Positions 8,185-17,344 are shown, counted from the stretch's first letter. The stretch is 17,344 nt of DNA from Brachionus koreanus (GCA_016987375.1 PJRA01000263.1:4134123-4151466), one strand, 5' to 3'. Notes: generated from the sequence alone by a model not told the origin. Numbers and translations are program-made.

Positions 8185-8668
8185 CTGACAGATAAGAAAT
8201 AAAGTTCAAATAAAGATACTGAAATTTCTAAATACTTATATTTCAATTAGAATATTTTAAATAAAAATTTTATTTGAAAAAATTGTCAATTTATTTTATA
8301 CTTAAATTTTTAATTTCAGTTTTTGTTCTCTAATAAATAAATTATTCTCTTTCAATTAAGGAACAATTAAAACCTCCCTAAGACCCTCATTTTTAAACTG
8401 AATTGACATGCTTCATCTCTATTTTATAAAAACCAATCTGGAATTTGTATAAAATATCTTTTTTGAAACAAATCTCTATCAGTTATGATACAAAAAATGA
8501 ATAAAATTATAAATTAATTGATAAAAATTTTATTGATAAGAAGTATCGCAATTCCTGAGGTTAACTAGAAAAAAAATTCAAACAATTTTCTTTTACAATT
8601 ATCGATTTGATATAAATAAATATTTTATTACTAAATGTTAAAATTTCATGAAATAAAAATTTTTGATT
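8185..8668. other. AT-rich intergenic sequence
   Basis: Convergent 3' flanks of the histidine-rich copy B (plus) and the small membrane-protein gene (minus). A minus-strand AATAAA at 8624-8629 lies about 40 nt past the stop of the latter. Nothing else could be recognised. Confidence 0.5.
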
Positions 8669-9029
8669 TTATTTTTTTGGATTTCGACAAAATCCCATAG
8701 TGTGAGCCAATATTGATAGCAATGAAAATAGTCCAAAAGTTCCTTTAATTAAATTTATTATTTGTTAATTAGAAATCTAATAAAATAGTAATAAAAAACC
8801 TGCAATCAAGAATAAAACGAACGGCCATGGAGCAAAAAAACCACTCAAAAGTTTATCAGGATTCTCTCTACCGAACGCATCTCGACTGAGTGCAAATTTT
8901 TCATCTTTATTGATAAAATTTGCCAAAGCTGTTGAAAAGATTCCTAAAAAAAAATTAGACCATTTGAAATGAATGGATCAAGATCTTACCTGCAATGATA
9001 AACATGCTGATAAAGCTTAATTTCAACAT
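8669..9029 (-). CDS. Small three-exon secretory/membrane protein, unrecognised
   Basis: Exons join as 9029-8990, 8943-8800 and 8742-8669 (40+144+74 nt, 258 nt, 85 residues plus stop). Both introns (46 and 57 nt) have GT-AG ends, start with GTAAGA and GTTTTT, and are phase 1, interrupting a Gly codon each time (G|GA). The ATG is 9 nt after an ATTTTAG acceptor-like site. Residues 1-21 look like a signal peptide (MLKLSFISMFII ... STALA). Residues 22-50 are polar (e.g. SRDAFGRENPDKLLSG). Residues 54-74 form one strong hydrophobic helix with Gly and Ser, then a short basic tail (GFCRNPKK). It would be a small type I membrane protein, or a two-helix protein if the N-terminal segment is not cleaved. 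No homologue came to mind. Support is the continuous frame over three exons with clean splice sites. Confidence 0.6.
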
Positions 9030-10097
9030 TTTCAAATTCTAAAATATTTTTAATCTAAATTTAACCTTTTTTTTTTAATCTTAGCAAATATTTTTAAAAA
9101 GAAAATTATTGAATAAATCGAAGCACTTAATTAAAATTTATCGAAATATAATGCTTTTTAAAAATGCTCTGACTAAAATATTAAAATCACTCTCAAAACG
9201 ACGTATATAAAATGGATTTGTAATATTTTTTTGTTTTTATGCATCAAAATCTCAAAACCATCATAAATTTTTGTAAAATAAAAATCAAATAGACATTTAA
9301 TTTGAAATTATACGCTTTGATCAAATTTAAATTTCAGCAAAAATCAACTAAACTCTAAAAATGATTTTTTTTCTTCTAGAAATATACAAAATTATAATTA
9401 AGTGTTGCAAAATTAAAAATTAATTTTTAAAATTAATATATGAATTGTAAAAAAGATTATTTAAAGGAATTTAAATTCATTCAGAATTCATCTCAGAAAA
9501 TTTTTATTGTAATAATTAAGACAAGTTAAACAATTTTAAATAATAAATTTTTTTGATAAAAAATTGAAATCAAGTTATTGGCTATAAAATACTTTTGAGA
9601 AAGTCTTATGAATCAAAGGAAAATTTAAGAATTATTTTTTTTGTAATAGAATTTTTTTCGTCATAATTTTAAGAACTAGTTGAAATAACAAGTATTTAAT
9701 TTCTTTTAGGATCAGAGAATTTTTAAAAGATAATTAGATAGATTTTATGAAATTTCCTTGTTTAAAAGTTTAAAAGCAATTAAATAAATCTCAAAACTAG
9801 ACTACATATCTTTTTGACATAAAATATCTCATTGTCTTTTCTTTTTTTTTTTAAATTTAAGTATTTTTAAAACTTGCCTTAAATCTTTTTTAAGATAAAA
9901 TAATCTAAAAGTTCAAAAATTAGAAATTTTAATAAATGAACTAAAATTACATTTTAAAATGCTCTATAAATAAAGAAAAATTGCAATAATTATAATAAAT
10001 ATATTTAATGTAAGAAATTTTTGCAAGCTTGACTTTGATCCTTGGACTTGAAACAAGCAACTTATTAGAAAAACATAAGCCAATATTCAAAAAAAAA
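9030..10097. other. AT-rich intergenic sequence upstream of CROT
   Basis: This is the shared 5' flank of the small membrane-protein gene (minus) and CROT (plus), which are divergent. No other gene, tRNA or repeat could be supported. An open stretch on the plus strand at 10029-10097 runs into the CROT frame without an ATG and is treated as 5' leader. Confidence 0.5.
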
Positions 10098-12980
10098 ATG
10101 CCAACGTTTTCGTTCGATGACAACCTACCATCTTTGCCTGTCCCACATTTAGACAATACATTAAAAAAGTATCTTGACTCTGTATATCCATTTTTAACAG
10201 AGCTTGAACTTCAGCAAACGACTAAAATAGTTGAAAATTTTCGAACTGGAATTGGTAAAATTCTTCAATTTAATTTACTAGAAAGAGCAAGAAATCAAAG
10301 AAATTGGGTTAGGATTAAATAAAAGATTCGCAAAGCCTTCAAATAAAAAAAAAATTTGTTATTGCTACGGCTAAGCGAATATAAAACACTTTTTTAAATG
10401 ATTAACATTTAAAAGCTTGAAAAATGGTGGTTGGATTGGGCTTATTTAGAATGGAGAGAACCGATTGCACCGTTTATCAATACGTCTGGTTGTGTTATTG
10501 GCTCTGAAGTGACTACTACACTGGCTGAGACAGCAAAAAAAATGAATTTAAATATTCCAGCTGCTAAAGCTGCATTTACATGTTTTTACATGAATATGTT
10601 TTTTCAGGAATTGAGAAGGTTAATTTTTAGATTTTATTTAAATTTTTTAAAAATCATTCGAATCTAAGCAAAATTTAAAATTTAATCTATTATCTCTGAT
10701 AGTTTTAAAAAATGTAATTTTAATCTAGTGAAACATTGCCTACGCAAAAATCCCGATCTGCATGTCTAAGCATGGATCAATTTCGAAAATTTTATAACAC
10801 TTGTCGAATTCCGCTAGGAAACAAAGATAGATTAGTGAATTACTTTAGAACAGGTAATTAAAAATAATAAATTTGTTTTCAGAATAAAAAAAAATATAGC
10901 TAATGAGGGAAATTGTCCAACACACATAATAGTTATGTTCAAAAACCGATTCTTCAAAGTAAATGCATATCATAGTGATTTAAAGCTTCTAAATTTCACT
11001 GAACTGTATCACCAATTTAAATTTATAATTGAAAATTATGAAACGAAATCACACGGTATTGGAATAGGTTCTTTGACTGCAGACAATAGAGATCGATGGG
11101 CTAAAGTAAGAGCTATTTATGAAAATTTCAAGTATTCATTTTTTATTTTAGAATCGGCAATATTTGATCGATTTGAATCCGAGAAATTTAGAGTATTTTG
11201 ACTGTATAGAAAAAGGATTATATTTGGTAAATTTTGAAGATCTTGAAGCCCACAATATTGATCAAGTATTCTATTAAGATTATTGTCTATTTTTTCTAAA
11301 CTGTTTAAAATTTTCAAAAAAAGATGCTAGAAATTTCTCTCTTAAAAAATCCTAAAAATAGATACTTTGACAAATCATATGAATTAATTGTCTCAAAAAC
11401 TGGACTCATAGGTTCAAATGTAGAAGTAAGTAAAATGTTTAATTATGCAAATATAAAATAGTTATCATTTCTTTTTTTTTTTAAATACTATTAAATGTAA
11501 TAAATGATTTATTTAAATCAGACTTTAATACATAAAGTAAAGAATATATACAAGAAGATTAATTGCATTGAATTTAATAATATTTACTTTATTTAATTTT
11601 ATTTAGGAAAATAAAACTTGTTTTGATTCTTATTAAAAATTAATTGGATGTGTTTGATATAAAAAAATAACTTGATGAAATAAAATGTCTTTTAAATGTC
11701 TGGTGTTGTGATTAGATTGATCTATATTAATTAAAATAATTATTCATTGTCTTGAATAAACAATTTTTAAAGATATTATTAAATTCAAAAATACAAAAAT
11801 ACAAATACAATCCTTTAAAAAATAGCTTTTAAATTATCATTTTGTATAAATTTTTCATTTATTTAAGTCATAAACTAAAAAAATGAATTTAAAATTTTAC
11901 ATTTTGAAAAATAAATTTTCCTGAACATTTTGTTTATTTTTTAAGCATACACCTTTCGATGGTATGGTTAGTACAACTGTCATTGCTTATGTTTCAGAAA
12001 ATTTGAAAAAGCTTAACAAAGACATAACAATGGTAATAAAAAGCATCTTTTTTAAAAATTAATTTTTTTTCTTTTAAGATCGAAAGCTTTGGAATAGAAC
12101 GAAAATTAGTTGAACCAGAAGAATTAGAATTTGATTATGATCTTCATATTGAAAATGAAATAAAAAACTCTAGTGAGCAATTTGAAAAAACAGTAATAAA
12201 TACACTTAAAATTAAACTGGAATATAAGTTGATTATTAGTGCTCTCTTCTTGAATGCAAAAATGTAATACTTACTAATTGTACCAAAGAAAAAATCAAAT
12301 CGTATAAGTTAAATCCTGATACTTTTGCTCAAATGTGTATGCAATTAGCCTATTTTCAATTGCATAAAAAACCAGCACCAACATATGAGACCGCAACTAC
12401 AAGAACATACTACCATGGTCGGACCGAAACAGTTCGTTCATGCACTAAAGAAGCTTTGAAATGGTGTCAAGCTATGACCAATTCAGAAAAATCGACAAAA
12501 CTTAGCAATTTTGATCTTTTAAAACTCTTTAGAGAAGCATCGGAAAAACATGATCGTTTAATGAATGAGGCTAGAAATAATGAAGGCTGTGATCGACACT
12601 TACTAGGACTAATGCTTGTTGCCAAGGAACTTGGATTAGAAACGCCAAAAATTTTTACAGACCATGCATGGAAAAAAAGCGGTGGTGGAGGCAATTTTTT
12701 GATTTCTTCTAGTTGTATTGGCTACACAAACACAATTGGAACATGCTGTCCATTCTGCCTAGATGGCTACACAATGATTTATTGCTTTTCTGATCGAGGG
12801 TATTTTTTAAAATTAAATCTACTAGATAAAAATTTTTTTCTTAATATTTTTTTCAGTTTATGTTTTAGTATTACTCGGTTCAAAAACAGCATGGAGACCA
12901 CAATGAACGGCATAGTTGAATCGCTAAAATCGGCCACTCAACAAGCCCAAGGTTTGTTCGAAAAAAATCCAAAGATTTAA
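10098..12980 (+). CDS. CROT: Peroxisomal-type carnitine O-octanoyltransferase, ten exons
   Basis: Family role: transfer of medium-chain acyl groups between CoA and carnitine, mainly to export peroxisomal beta-oxidation products. Exons: 10098-10307, 10416-10618, 10729-10853, 10900-11105, 11152-11265, 11324-11425, 11946-12032, 12079-12192, 12240-12799, 12857-12980 (1845 nt, 614 aa; human CROT 612). The N-terminus has the CROT block DNLPSLPVPHLDNTLKKYL. Catalytic His321 (HTPFDGMV) is the first codon of exon 7. YHGRTETVRSC at about 444-454 is the carnitine/CoA-binding block, and KSGGGGNFLISSS at about 533-545 matches the SGGGGNF-STS block, with SSS instead of STS. The following CIGY resembles the GY of CROT, whose Gly opens the acyl pocket, rather than the bulky residue of acetyltransferases. 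The protein ends NPKI, not a standard SKL-like peroxisomal signal. AATAAA at 13038-13043 follows. Intron 6 is 520 nt; most others are 46-57 nt. Confidence 0.92.
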
Positions 12981-13172
12981 CTATTCTTTTATTAAAATCT
13001 TAGCATTTGATAATAATTTTCTTAATTTAACTTTTCAAATAAAATTTTTCTTTCACCACATAAATTGTTTCTATTTTATTTGTGTCTTAAAATAAACAAG
13101 GCTTGGTAATGCCGAGAAAAATAAAATCTAATAAAAAAATTTTAAAATAAATTGTTAATTTTATTTTTGAAA

Positions 13173-13544
13173 ATGAGTTCACCAAATTATAAGCAAACAA
13201 CTAAGGAGAATAAAGAGCTGCAAGGTGAATTGAGAGAGCTACAACTTAAGCAAGATGCTGGTCAATCAATACAGCCAGATTTCAGCAATCCATGTAAAGG
13301 TGAGCATGAAGCGCATAGACGATGTTTAGAAAATAGAAAGCATAACTCATTTTTAAATTGCGACGATTATTTGCAAAATGTAAAAAATTGTGAAAAGTAT
13401 TGGAAAGAGGTTCAAGATTACCGAGTTAAAAAACTTGACAAATCTGGATTTGAATATCCAAAAGAAGAGGAATTAGAAAAATGGAAAAGTAGAATGCATG
13501 ATTGGTACATAACCAAAAAACTGAATCCTCCTGAAGATATTTAA
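13173..13544 (+). CDS. C22orf39: Twin CX9C protein of the C22orf39/PANTS (UPF0545) type
   Basis: A single-exon 123-residue protein starting MSSPNYKQ. An upstream in-frame TTG exists, but the first ATG is at 13173. Residues about 40-71 hold NPC(x9)C then NC(x9)C: two exact CX9C motifs separated by 10 residues, the helix-hairpin cysteine layout of CHCH-like proteins. Vertebrate C22orf39 has the same twin CX9C and a Trp-containing tail; here the tail is WKSRMHDWY. The polar N-terminal 35 residues are probably helical. In mouse the family member (PANTS) has been linked to synaptic plasticity; many other twin CX9C proteins are mitochondrial intermembrane-space proteins. It lies only 192 bp after CROT in the same direction, with an AATAAA between them, and has its own AATAAA at 13557-13562. 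Family placement is good, molecular role unknown. Confidence 0.75.
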   Translation: MSSPNYKQTTKENKELQGELRELQLKQDAGQSIQPDFSNPCKGEHEAHRRCLENRKHNSFLNCDDYLQNVKNCEKYWKEVQDYRVKKLDKSGFEYPKEEELEKWKSRMHDWYITKKLNPPEDI

Positions 13545-13562
13545 ACTAATTTTTTTAATAAA

Positions 13563-14399
13563 TTTTATATGCGTCAATTTCCTATTTTTATTTAATTAAT
13601 TTTAATTAACTTTATAAGAGACCCCATTCTTTTTATATTATTGAAAGATTTATTCTAAACCCTTGTAAAAATCATTCTAAAGATTAATATTATTATTCTT
13701 ATTTAAGTAAATATTTATCAAAAATTAGTTTGACAAACTATAGGGTACTAGTCTTATTATAAAAGTAATCGGAAAGTAATTGTCTTTGTATTGATATTAT
13801 TAAGTATCTAAAGTCATCATCAAAGTTGGTGAACAAAAAATATTCTTTCATTATAATATATTTTTATAAGAATTTAACAAATTTGAATTTAATTTCTGAA
13901 ATGTTATCTCTATGTACTGATTTGGAAGTTGATGGTATGATTGGAGATTTAAATTTATCAAATTTTTCATATTGCAATTTAATAGTCACCATTAAATTAA
14001 TAACAAGCTTTCATCACTATATGAAACACTGACTAAAATATTCAGTGAGGACTAGGCCATTTACTGAAAGATTTAATTTAATACTTCCAAATTGCTACCA
14101 ATTTTTTTTGTAAGGTTTATTTAAAAATGATTTTATTATAAAAAGCTCTGGGAAATCACGGCTTATCAATCAACTCAATCTTTAAAGATCATTAAAAGTT
14201 ATTTTTTATTTAGAAAAAATAAAACAGAGTAAAAAAATTACACAATTTTTTTAATTATTAATATTTTTACCTTTCATTTTTTATCATTAATTTCTTTTTC
14301 GAGTCTTGAATAATCAAACAATATTCAATACTATAAAAATATTTTTATGTAATATAGTAGTAGGTTTAGTTGTAATTAAAACTGCAGCATGGTAACATG
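13563..14399. other. AT-rich intergenic sequence
   Basis: Apart from the possible NAT9 remnant at 13821-13957, no gene, RNA or repeat is supported here. It links the 3' flank of the C22orf39-type gene to retrotransposon debris. Confidence 0.45.
13821..13957 (+). pseudogene. Possible NAT9-type acetyltransferase remnant
   Basis: One frame reads NKKYSFIII and, some 25 residues later, DGMIGDLNL. In the alpha-tubulin-type N-acetyltransferase NAT9, a KxTFIVL strand is followed at similar distance by a (M)VGD-NLFL strand. Five bases before NKK, in another frame, QSW is followed by a stop; NAT9 has QSW just before the KxTFI strand. This would fit one frameshifted exon that has lost its partner exons. 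No start, splice sites or GNAT CoA-binding motif remain. The matches are short, so chance is possible. Confidence 0.3.
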
Positions 14400-14665
14400 G
14401 GGAGTGAATTCCAATAGTTGGCTCTTCGTTTAACTTTCTCGAGTGTGATTTGATTTTGTTTTGTCTATGGACTCCGAGAGGATATTGCGAATTCAATATG
14501 AGGTCGAATGTAGCAAATGTATAACCATGTCAGACGGTCTCGAGTGCTCAAGGTTCGCTTTAATAATCCAAGAATGCTATTTTCTATTAATACCGAGTAA
14601 TTGACTTGATTTCTAGATTTGAGGTAGTCTGAGATTAAGACTCCTAAATCTCTTTGGCATTCATT
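14400..14665 (-). mobile_element. Degenerate reverse-transcriptase C-terminal fragment
   Basis: On the minus strand, 14662-14483 encodes a recognisable post-palm region of non-LTR reverse transcriptases: RDLGVLISDYLKS, then NSILGLLKRTLSTRD and YIRPHIEFAI, matching the usual EKDLGVLIS ... SILGLLKRTF ... YVRPHLEFA series. The next part is out of frame and shortened; SHSRKLNEE at about 14422-14448 resembles the later RGHSxKL block. Deletions and a frame change show that it is dead. No tail or target-site duplication was found. Confidence 0.75.
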
Positions 14666-14710
14666 TTGACAACTTGCAGCTGTTAAAGCGATAGCAGTAT
14701 TTTGAAGCAA

Positions 14711-15236
14711 AAATTATGAGAAGTTGTTTAGTATAGAAAGTGCTTTTAATTGGAATTATTGTAAAAATCAAAAGTCAAAAAATTGTTCTGTATGATTGCA
14801 TTCTTATGAGTAGAATTTAGCTGACCATTAAAATACTAATAAAAAAAGCGTGTGGACGTGTAAACAATAAAGTCAAATGATATTTTAAAATAAGAAATCA
14901 ATTTATTTCTAGTACAAATGGAAATATAATTTTAAATAAAATAAAATTTCAAATCAATTAAAAATTTCTCTTTTTTCCGAAAAATGCTTGTACAAGAAAA
15001 TTCTGACCATAACTAAAATATATCTTAAACTAAATTTTTCAAAACACATTTTTATTTACAATTTAATTTTGACTTTTCATCTTTCATTTGGATTACTTTT
15101 TTGAAAAAGCTTTAATGTTAATTTTTAAAAAATTCTTTTCTAATAAAACTTTAACAGTTTGAAAAATATTGCTAGTTTAAAATTTTATAAAAAATCTTTT
15201 AGAACAAAGTCAATAATATTTTTCAACAAAACTATT
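14711..15236. other. AT-rich intergenic sequence downstream of NBR1-like gene
   Basis: No gene is visible. A minus-strand AATAAA at about 15051-15057 lies roughly 180 nt beyond the NBR1-like stop codon. The remainder is AT-rich and separates that gene from retrotransposon debris. Confidence 0.45.
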
Positions 15237-16800
15237 TTATCTATTTTCAGCCCAATTGTTATCCATCTCTTCAAGTAAATACTGTACAATCTTTTCTAAA
15301 TTAAAATCGTGTTCAATAATTAGTCTTTTGTTTTGATCTCGATTAGCAAAGCCCATCGAAATCAATCTAGTCATTAATTCATTTAATTGGCTTTCTCTAC
15401 TCAAATCATCATTTGTAACATTGAATGTTCCGACCTTAATTTTTAGATATTCAAATATTTTTGCTTTTAATAAAAATTAAAATTACAAATGATGGACTTC
15501 CTAAATTTGATACTGCATTTTTCATCAGGTCAAATGCATTTGAAAGGTTATTAGCAAATTGATTTTTCTTAGGACTTTCAGCTGAATTTTTTTCTTCATT
15601 CACTTGTTTTCCTTGAGTCAAACTTTTCTCTTCAGCTAAATTATCAGCCAAGTTGTTTGATGAAGGAATTGTGACTTCCTCAGCTGATTCAATCGTCCAT
15701 TTTTTGCTTAAATCAAAGCATGTTGGAAGGATTTCAAACTCATCATCGTATTCATCATCATTACTAAGTTCTATTTTTTGGTTGTCATTTACACAGATGC
15801 TGCACCAAATTTTAGGGCCAAATTGAAAGTCATTGCAAGACAAAACCCATTCACTAAAGTAATTACCTGGCTTGGAAGGGGCAATTAATTCTACACTAAT
15901 AACTGCTGTCTGATTTACTTTGGTGTTATTTACTAATACAAAATCAGTTTCAACTTTTATGTTTCCATTTGTATTTACCAGTTTAACCGGATAATTTTCG
16001 GCAGACCAATCAAGTTTTCCAATATTTTTTATTACCCATATTTTATGAAGCTTTTCATCAGGTTCGCATGCACTACCATCAGGTAAATTATAGTCTTTGA
16101 CAAACTCAGCCATGAATGCATTGGTCTCTTGAAGTTCTTCTTCAAAGAGTGATGCTCTAAGATTTAAATTTTTCGATCGAGCTTCACTTAATTTGCTAAA
16201 TAAAATTTCAATTTTCTCATTAAAATTGCTTTTATCATCCGATTGATTAGCTTTATTTAGAAATAAGCCATTTATTTTTGATTCAATATCATTGTAGATA
16301 TTTTTTTTAAAGTTTTCAAGATAATTCTCGAGCCATTTTATTTGCATGTCTGTAAAACCTAAATTACATTGTTTTAATTCATTTAGTTCACTCTCAGTCT
16401 TTGATTTTGCTTGAATAGTTTTTTGAAAATCAATCTTTATTTGCTGTCTACCTAACAACACATTTCGTGAATTTCTTATATACAGTCGCAATATACTGTT
16501 AGTCGAATTTAGGCCAATCTAAAGTGAAAAGTTTAATTTTAATTGTATAGAAAAAAATTTATTTAGTATTAAATACTTGATAGGCAAAGTCAAGATCTTC
16601 TTGGCGTTCAATACCAACTTCCTCATTTTCTTCATCCAGATATTTAATGTGTATATCATCTGATGCATAAGTTTTCTTAAACTTAGAAATCAAAAATAAA
16701 TTAAAAGCTTAATATTATAAAAAAAATTGAGGGTATTTACATGTTCAAAAAGAGAAGACAGTGTCTGAAAATCGAGATTTGTTTTGCAGCTGTCGGTCAT
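15237..16800 (-). CDS. NBR1: NBR1-like selective autophagy receptor (PB1-FW-LIR-UBA, no ZZ)
   Basis: Exons: 16800-16741, 16681-16577, 16518-15487 and 15434-15237 (1395 nt, 464 aa). Introns of 59, 58 and 52 nt are GT-AG and phase 0. Residues 30-55 (IHIKYLDEENEEVG and on) are nearly the human NBR1 PB1 acidic OPCA segment. Helical, possibly coiled-coil, sequence covers about 95-180. An FW/NBR1 domain spans about 180-288, with WVIKNIGKLDW, IAPSKPGNYFSEW and FGPKIWCSI. An acidic stretch leads into the LIR motif FEIL at about 306-309, followed by PTCFDLS, as human NBR1 has ILPECFD. An amphipathic helix lies at about 375-394. A UBA lies at about 416-455 with ISMGFANRDQNKR. The family links ubiquitinated cargo to ATG8. 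No ZZ zinc finger is seen, and the protein is half the length of human NBR1. The first PB1 strands are missing, so an upstream exon is possible: an acceptor-like TTTTTAG lies 9 nt before this ATG, in frame. Confidence 0.85.
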
Positions 16801-16811
16801 GATTAATTTCT

Positions 16812-17155
16812 AAAAATGTAAAAAAGTTAAAAAATAGAAAAAAATTTATTTAATCATTATTTTATTTTATTATTTTTTGAAATTAAGACGAAAATTTATC
16901 AAATATATAGTTATTAAAATATGATGTGTCATTTGAAGGAAGATTAATTTCAGCAATTTTAAAAAATAAAATTGCGTTTAAACATATTATTACTAATTTA
17001 ATTCAACTAGGTATTTGAAGCATTTGGATTGAAAAATTTTCCTTGAATATTTTATAAATAATTTTCATAAATTCAAAATTAGATTTTTAATTGCCAGATG
17101 CTTTTTTAAGTCTTATAAACCTTATTAACTTAACAAAAAGTTTCATCAAAATTAC
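16812..17155. other. AT-rich sequence upstream of the NBR1-like gene
   Basis: No exon with PB1 character could be found on the minus strand. A short minus-strand open stretch (about 16960-16890, IAEINLPSND) ends in a stop and matches nothing known to me. It either holds the promoter or separates the gene from a missing first exon beyond the retrotransposon. Confidence 0.4.
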
Positions 17156-17344
17156 ATGCTTTTGGCATGGCTCGAAAATTTTCTACAAGATAGGAAACAG
17201 AGTAATGTGTTATGTCAGTATGAATCTGATTGGGTTGATGTGCTAAGTGGGGTTCCACAAGGTTCAGTACTTGGTCCGTTACTATTCCTGATCTTCATAA
17301 ATGATTTACCAGATCTAGTAAGTTACTTTTGCAAGCTATTTGCG
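17156..17344 (+). mobile_element. Non-LTR retrotransposon reverse-transcriptase fragment (runs off window)
   Basis: A continuous plus-strand frame from about 17156 encodes [12 protein letters not shown], then [14 protein letters not shown] and FINDLPD, and reaches CKLFA at the window edge. This is the reverse-transcriptase palm of CR1/Jockey-like elements; the catalytic FADD box would be encoded by the next bases. There are no stops in the visible 62 codons. The 5' end is abrupt, with no upstream finger region in frame, suggesting 5' truncation near 17140-17156. Confidence 0.88.

Noticed and set aside
9947..10156. Minus-strand open frame of 69 codons
   Set aside because: Overlaps CROT exon 1 in antisense; no conserved feature.
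10876..10882. TTTTCAG as the acceptor of CROT intron 3
   Set aside because: It would give a 29-nt intron and an immediate in-frame TAA; the AG at 10898-10899 restores the family alignment.
11117..11317. Minus-strand open frame of 66 codons
   Set aside because: Antisense to CROT exon 5 and its flanking introns; no support.
12467..12694. Minus-strand open frame of 75 codons
   Set aside because: Antisense shadow of CROT exon 9.
1..17344. tRNA or rRNA genes, CRISPR arrays, bacterial operons
   Set aside because: No cloverleaf with A/B-box sequences, no regularly spaced repeats and no bacterial-type gene organisation was seen.

Overview
This is a very AT-rich window of eukaryotic, almost certainly animal, nuclear DNA. 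The evidence is spliced genes with GT-AG introns (many only 46-58 nt), AATAAA polyadenylation signals, fragments of non-LTR retrotransposons, and animal-type housekeeping genes. Presence of an NBR1-like autophagy receptor, a CROT-type carnitine octanoyltransferase and a C22orf39-type protein, together with the tiny introns and AT bias, suits a small compact-genome invertebrate such as a rotifer or another spiralian. The exact lineage cannot be fixed from the sequence alone.

Layout. 1-551: endonuclease-domain fragment of a non-LTR retrotransposon on the minus strand, split by a short 5'-truncated retrotransposon tail with a clean 17-bp target-site duplication. 2064-3053 (-): intronless TPR co-chaperone, FKBPL-like. 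4234-5574 (-): intronless PREB/SEC12 WD-repeat protein, the exchange factor for SAR1, with bZIP-like ACGT motifs just upstream. 6229-6270: another retrotransposon tail. 7461-8171: a head-to-head pair of almost identical 70-residue secreted histidine-rich peptide genes sharing a 285-bp divergent promoter. 8669-9029 (-): a three-exon, 85-residue secretory/membrane protein that I do not recognise. 10098-12980 (+): a complete ten-exon CROT gene (614 aa deduced). 13173-13544 (+): a twin CX9C protein of the C22orf39/PANTS type. 13821-13957 (+): a possible NAT9 remnant. About 14400-14665 (-): a decayed reverse-transcriptase C-terminal fragment. 15237-16800 (-): a four-exon NBR1-like receptor with PB1, FW (NBR1), LIR and UBA parts but no ZZ finger. 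17156-17344 (+): a reverse-transcriptase fragment running off the window.

The genes do not form a pathway. They are neighbours with separate roles: chaperone assistance, ER export, fatty-acyl carnitine metabolism, autophagy, and secreted peptides. The parts most likely to be new are the divergent histidine-rich peptide pair, whose near identity stops close to the ends of the coding sequence, and the small spliced membrane protein next to it. All exon models were built by eye from reading-frame continuity, splice consensus and remembered family features. No transcript or database support was available.
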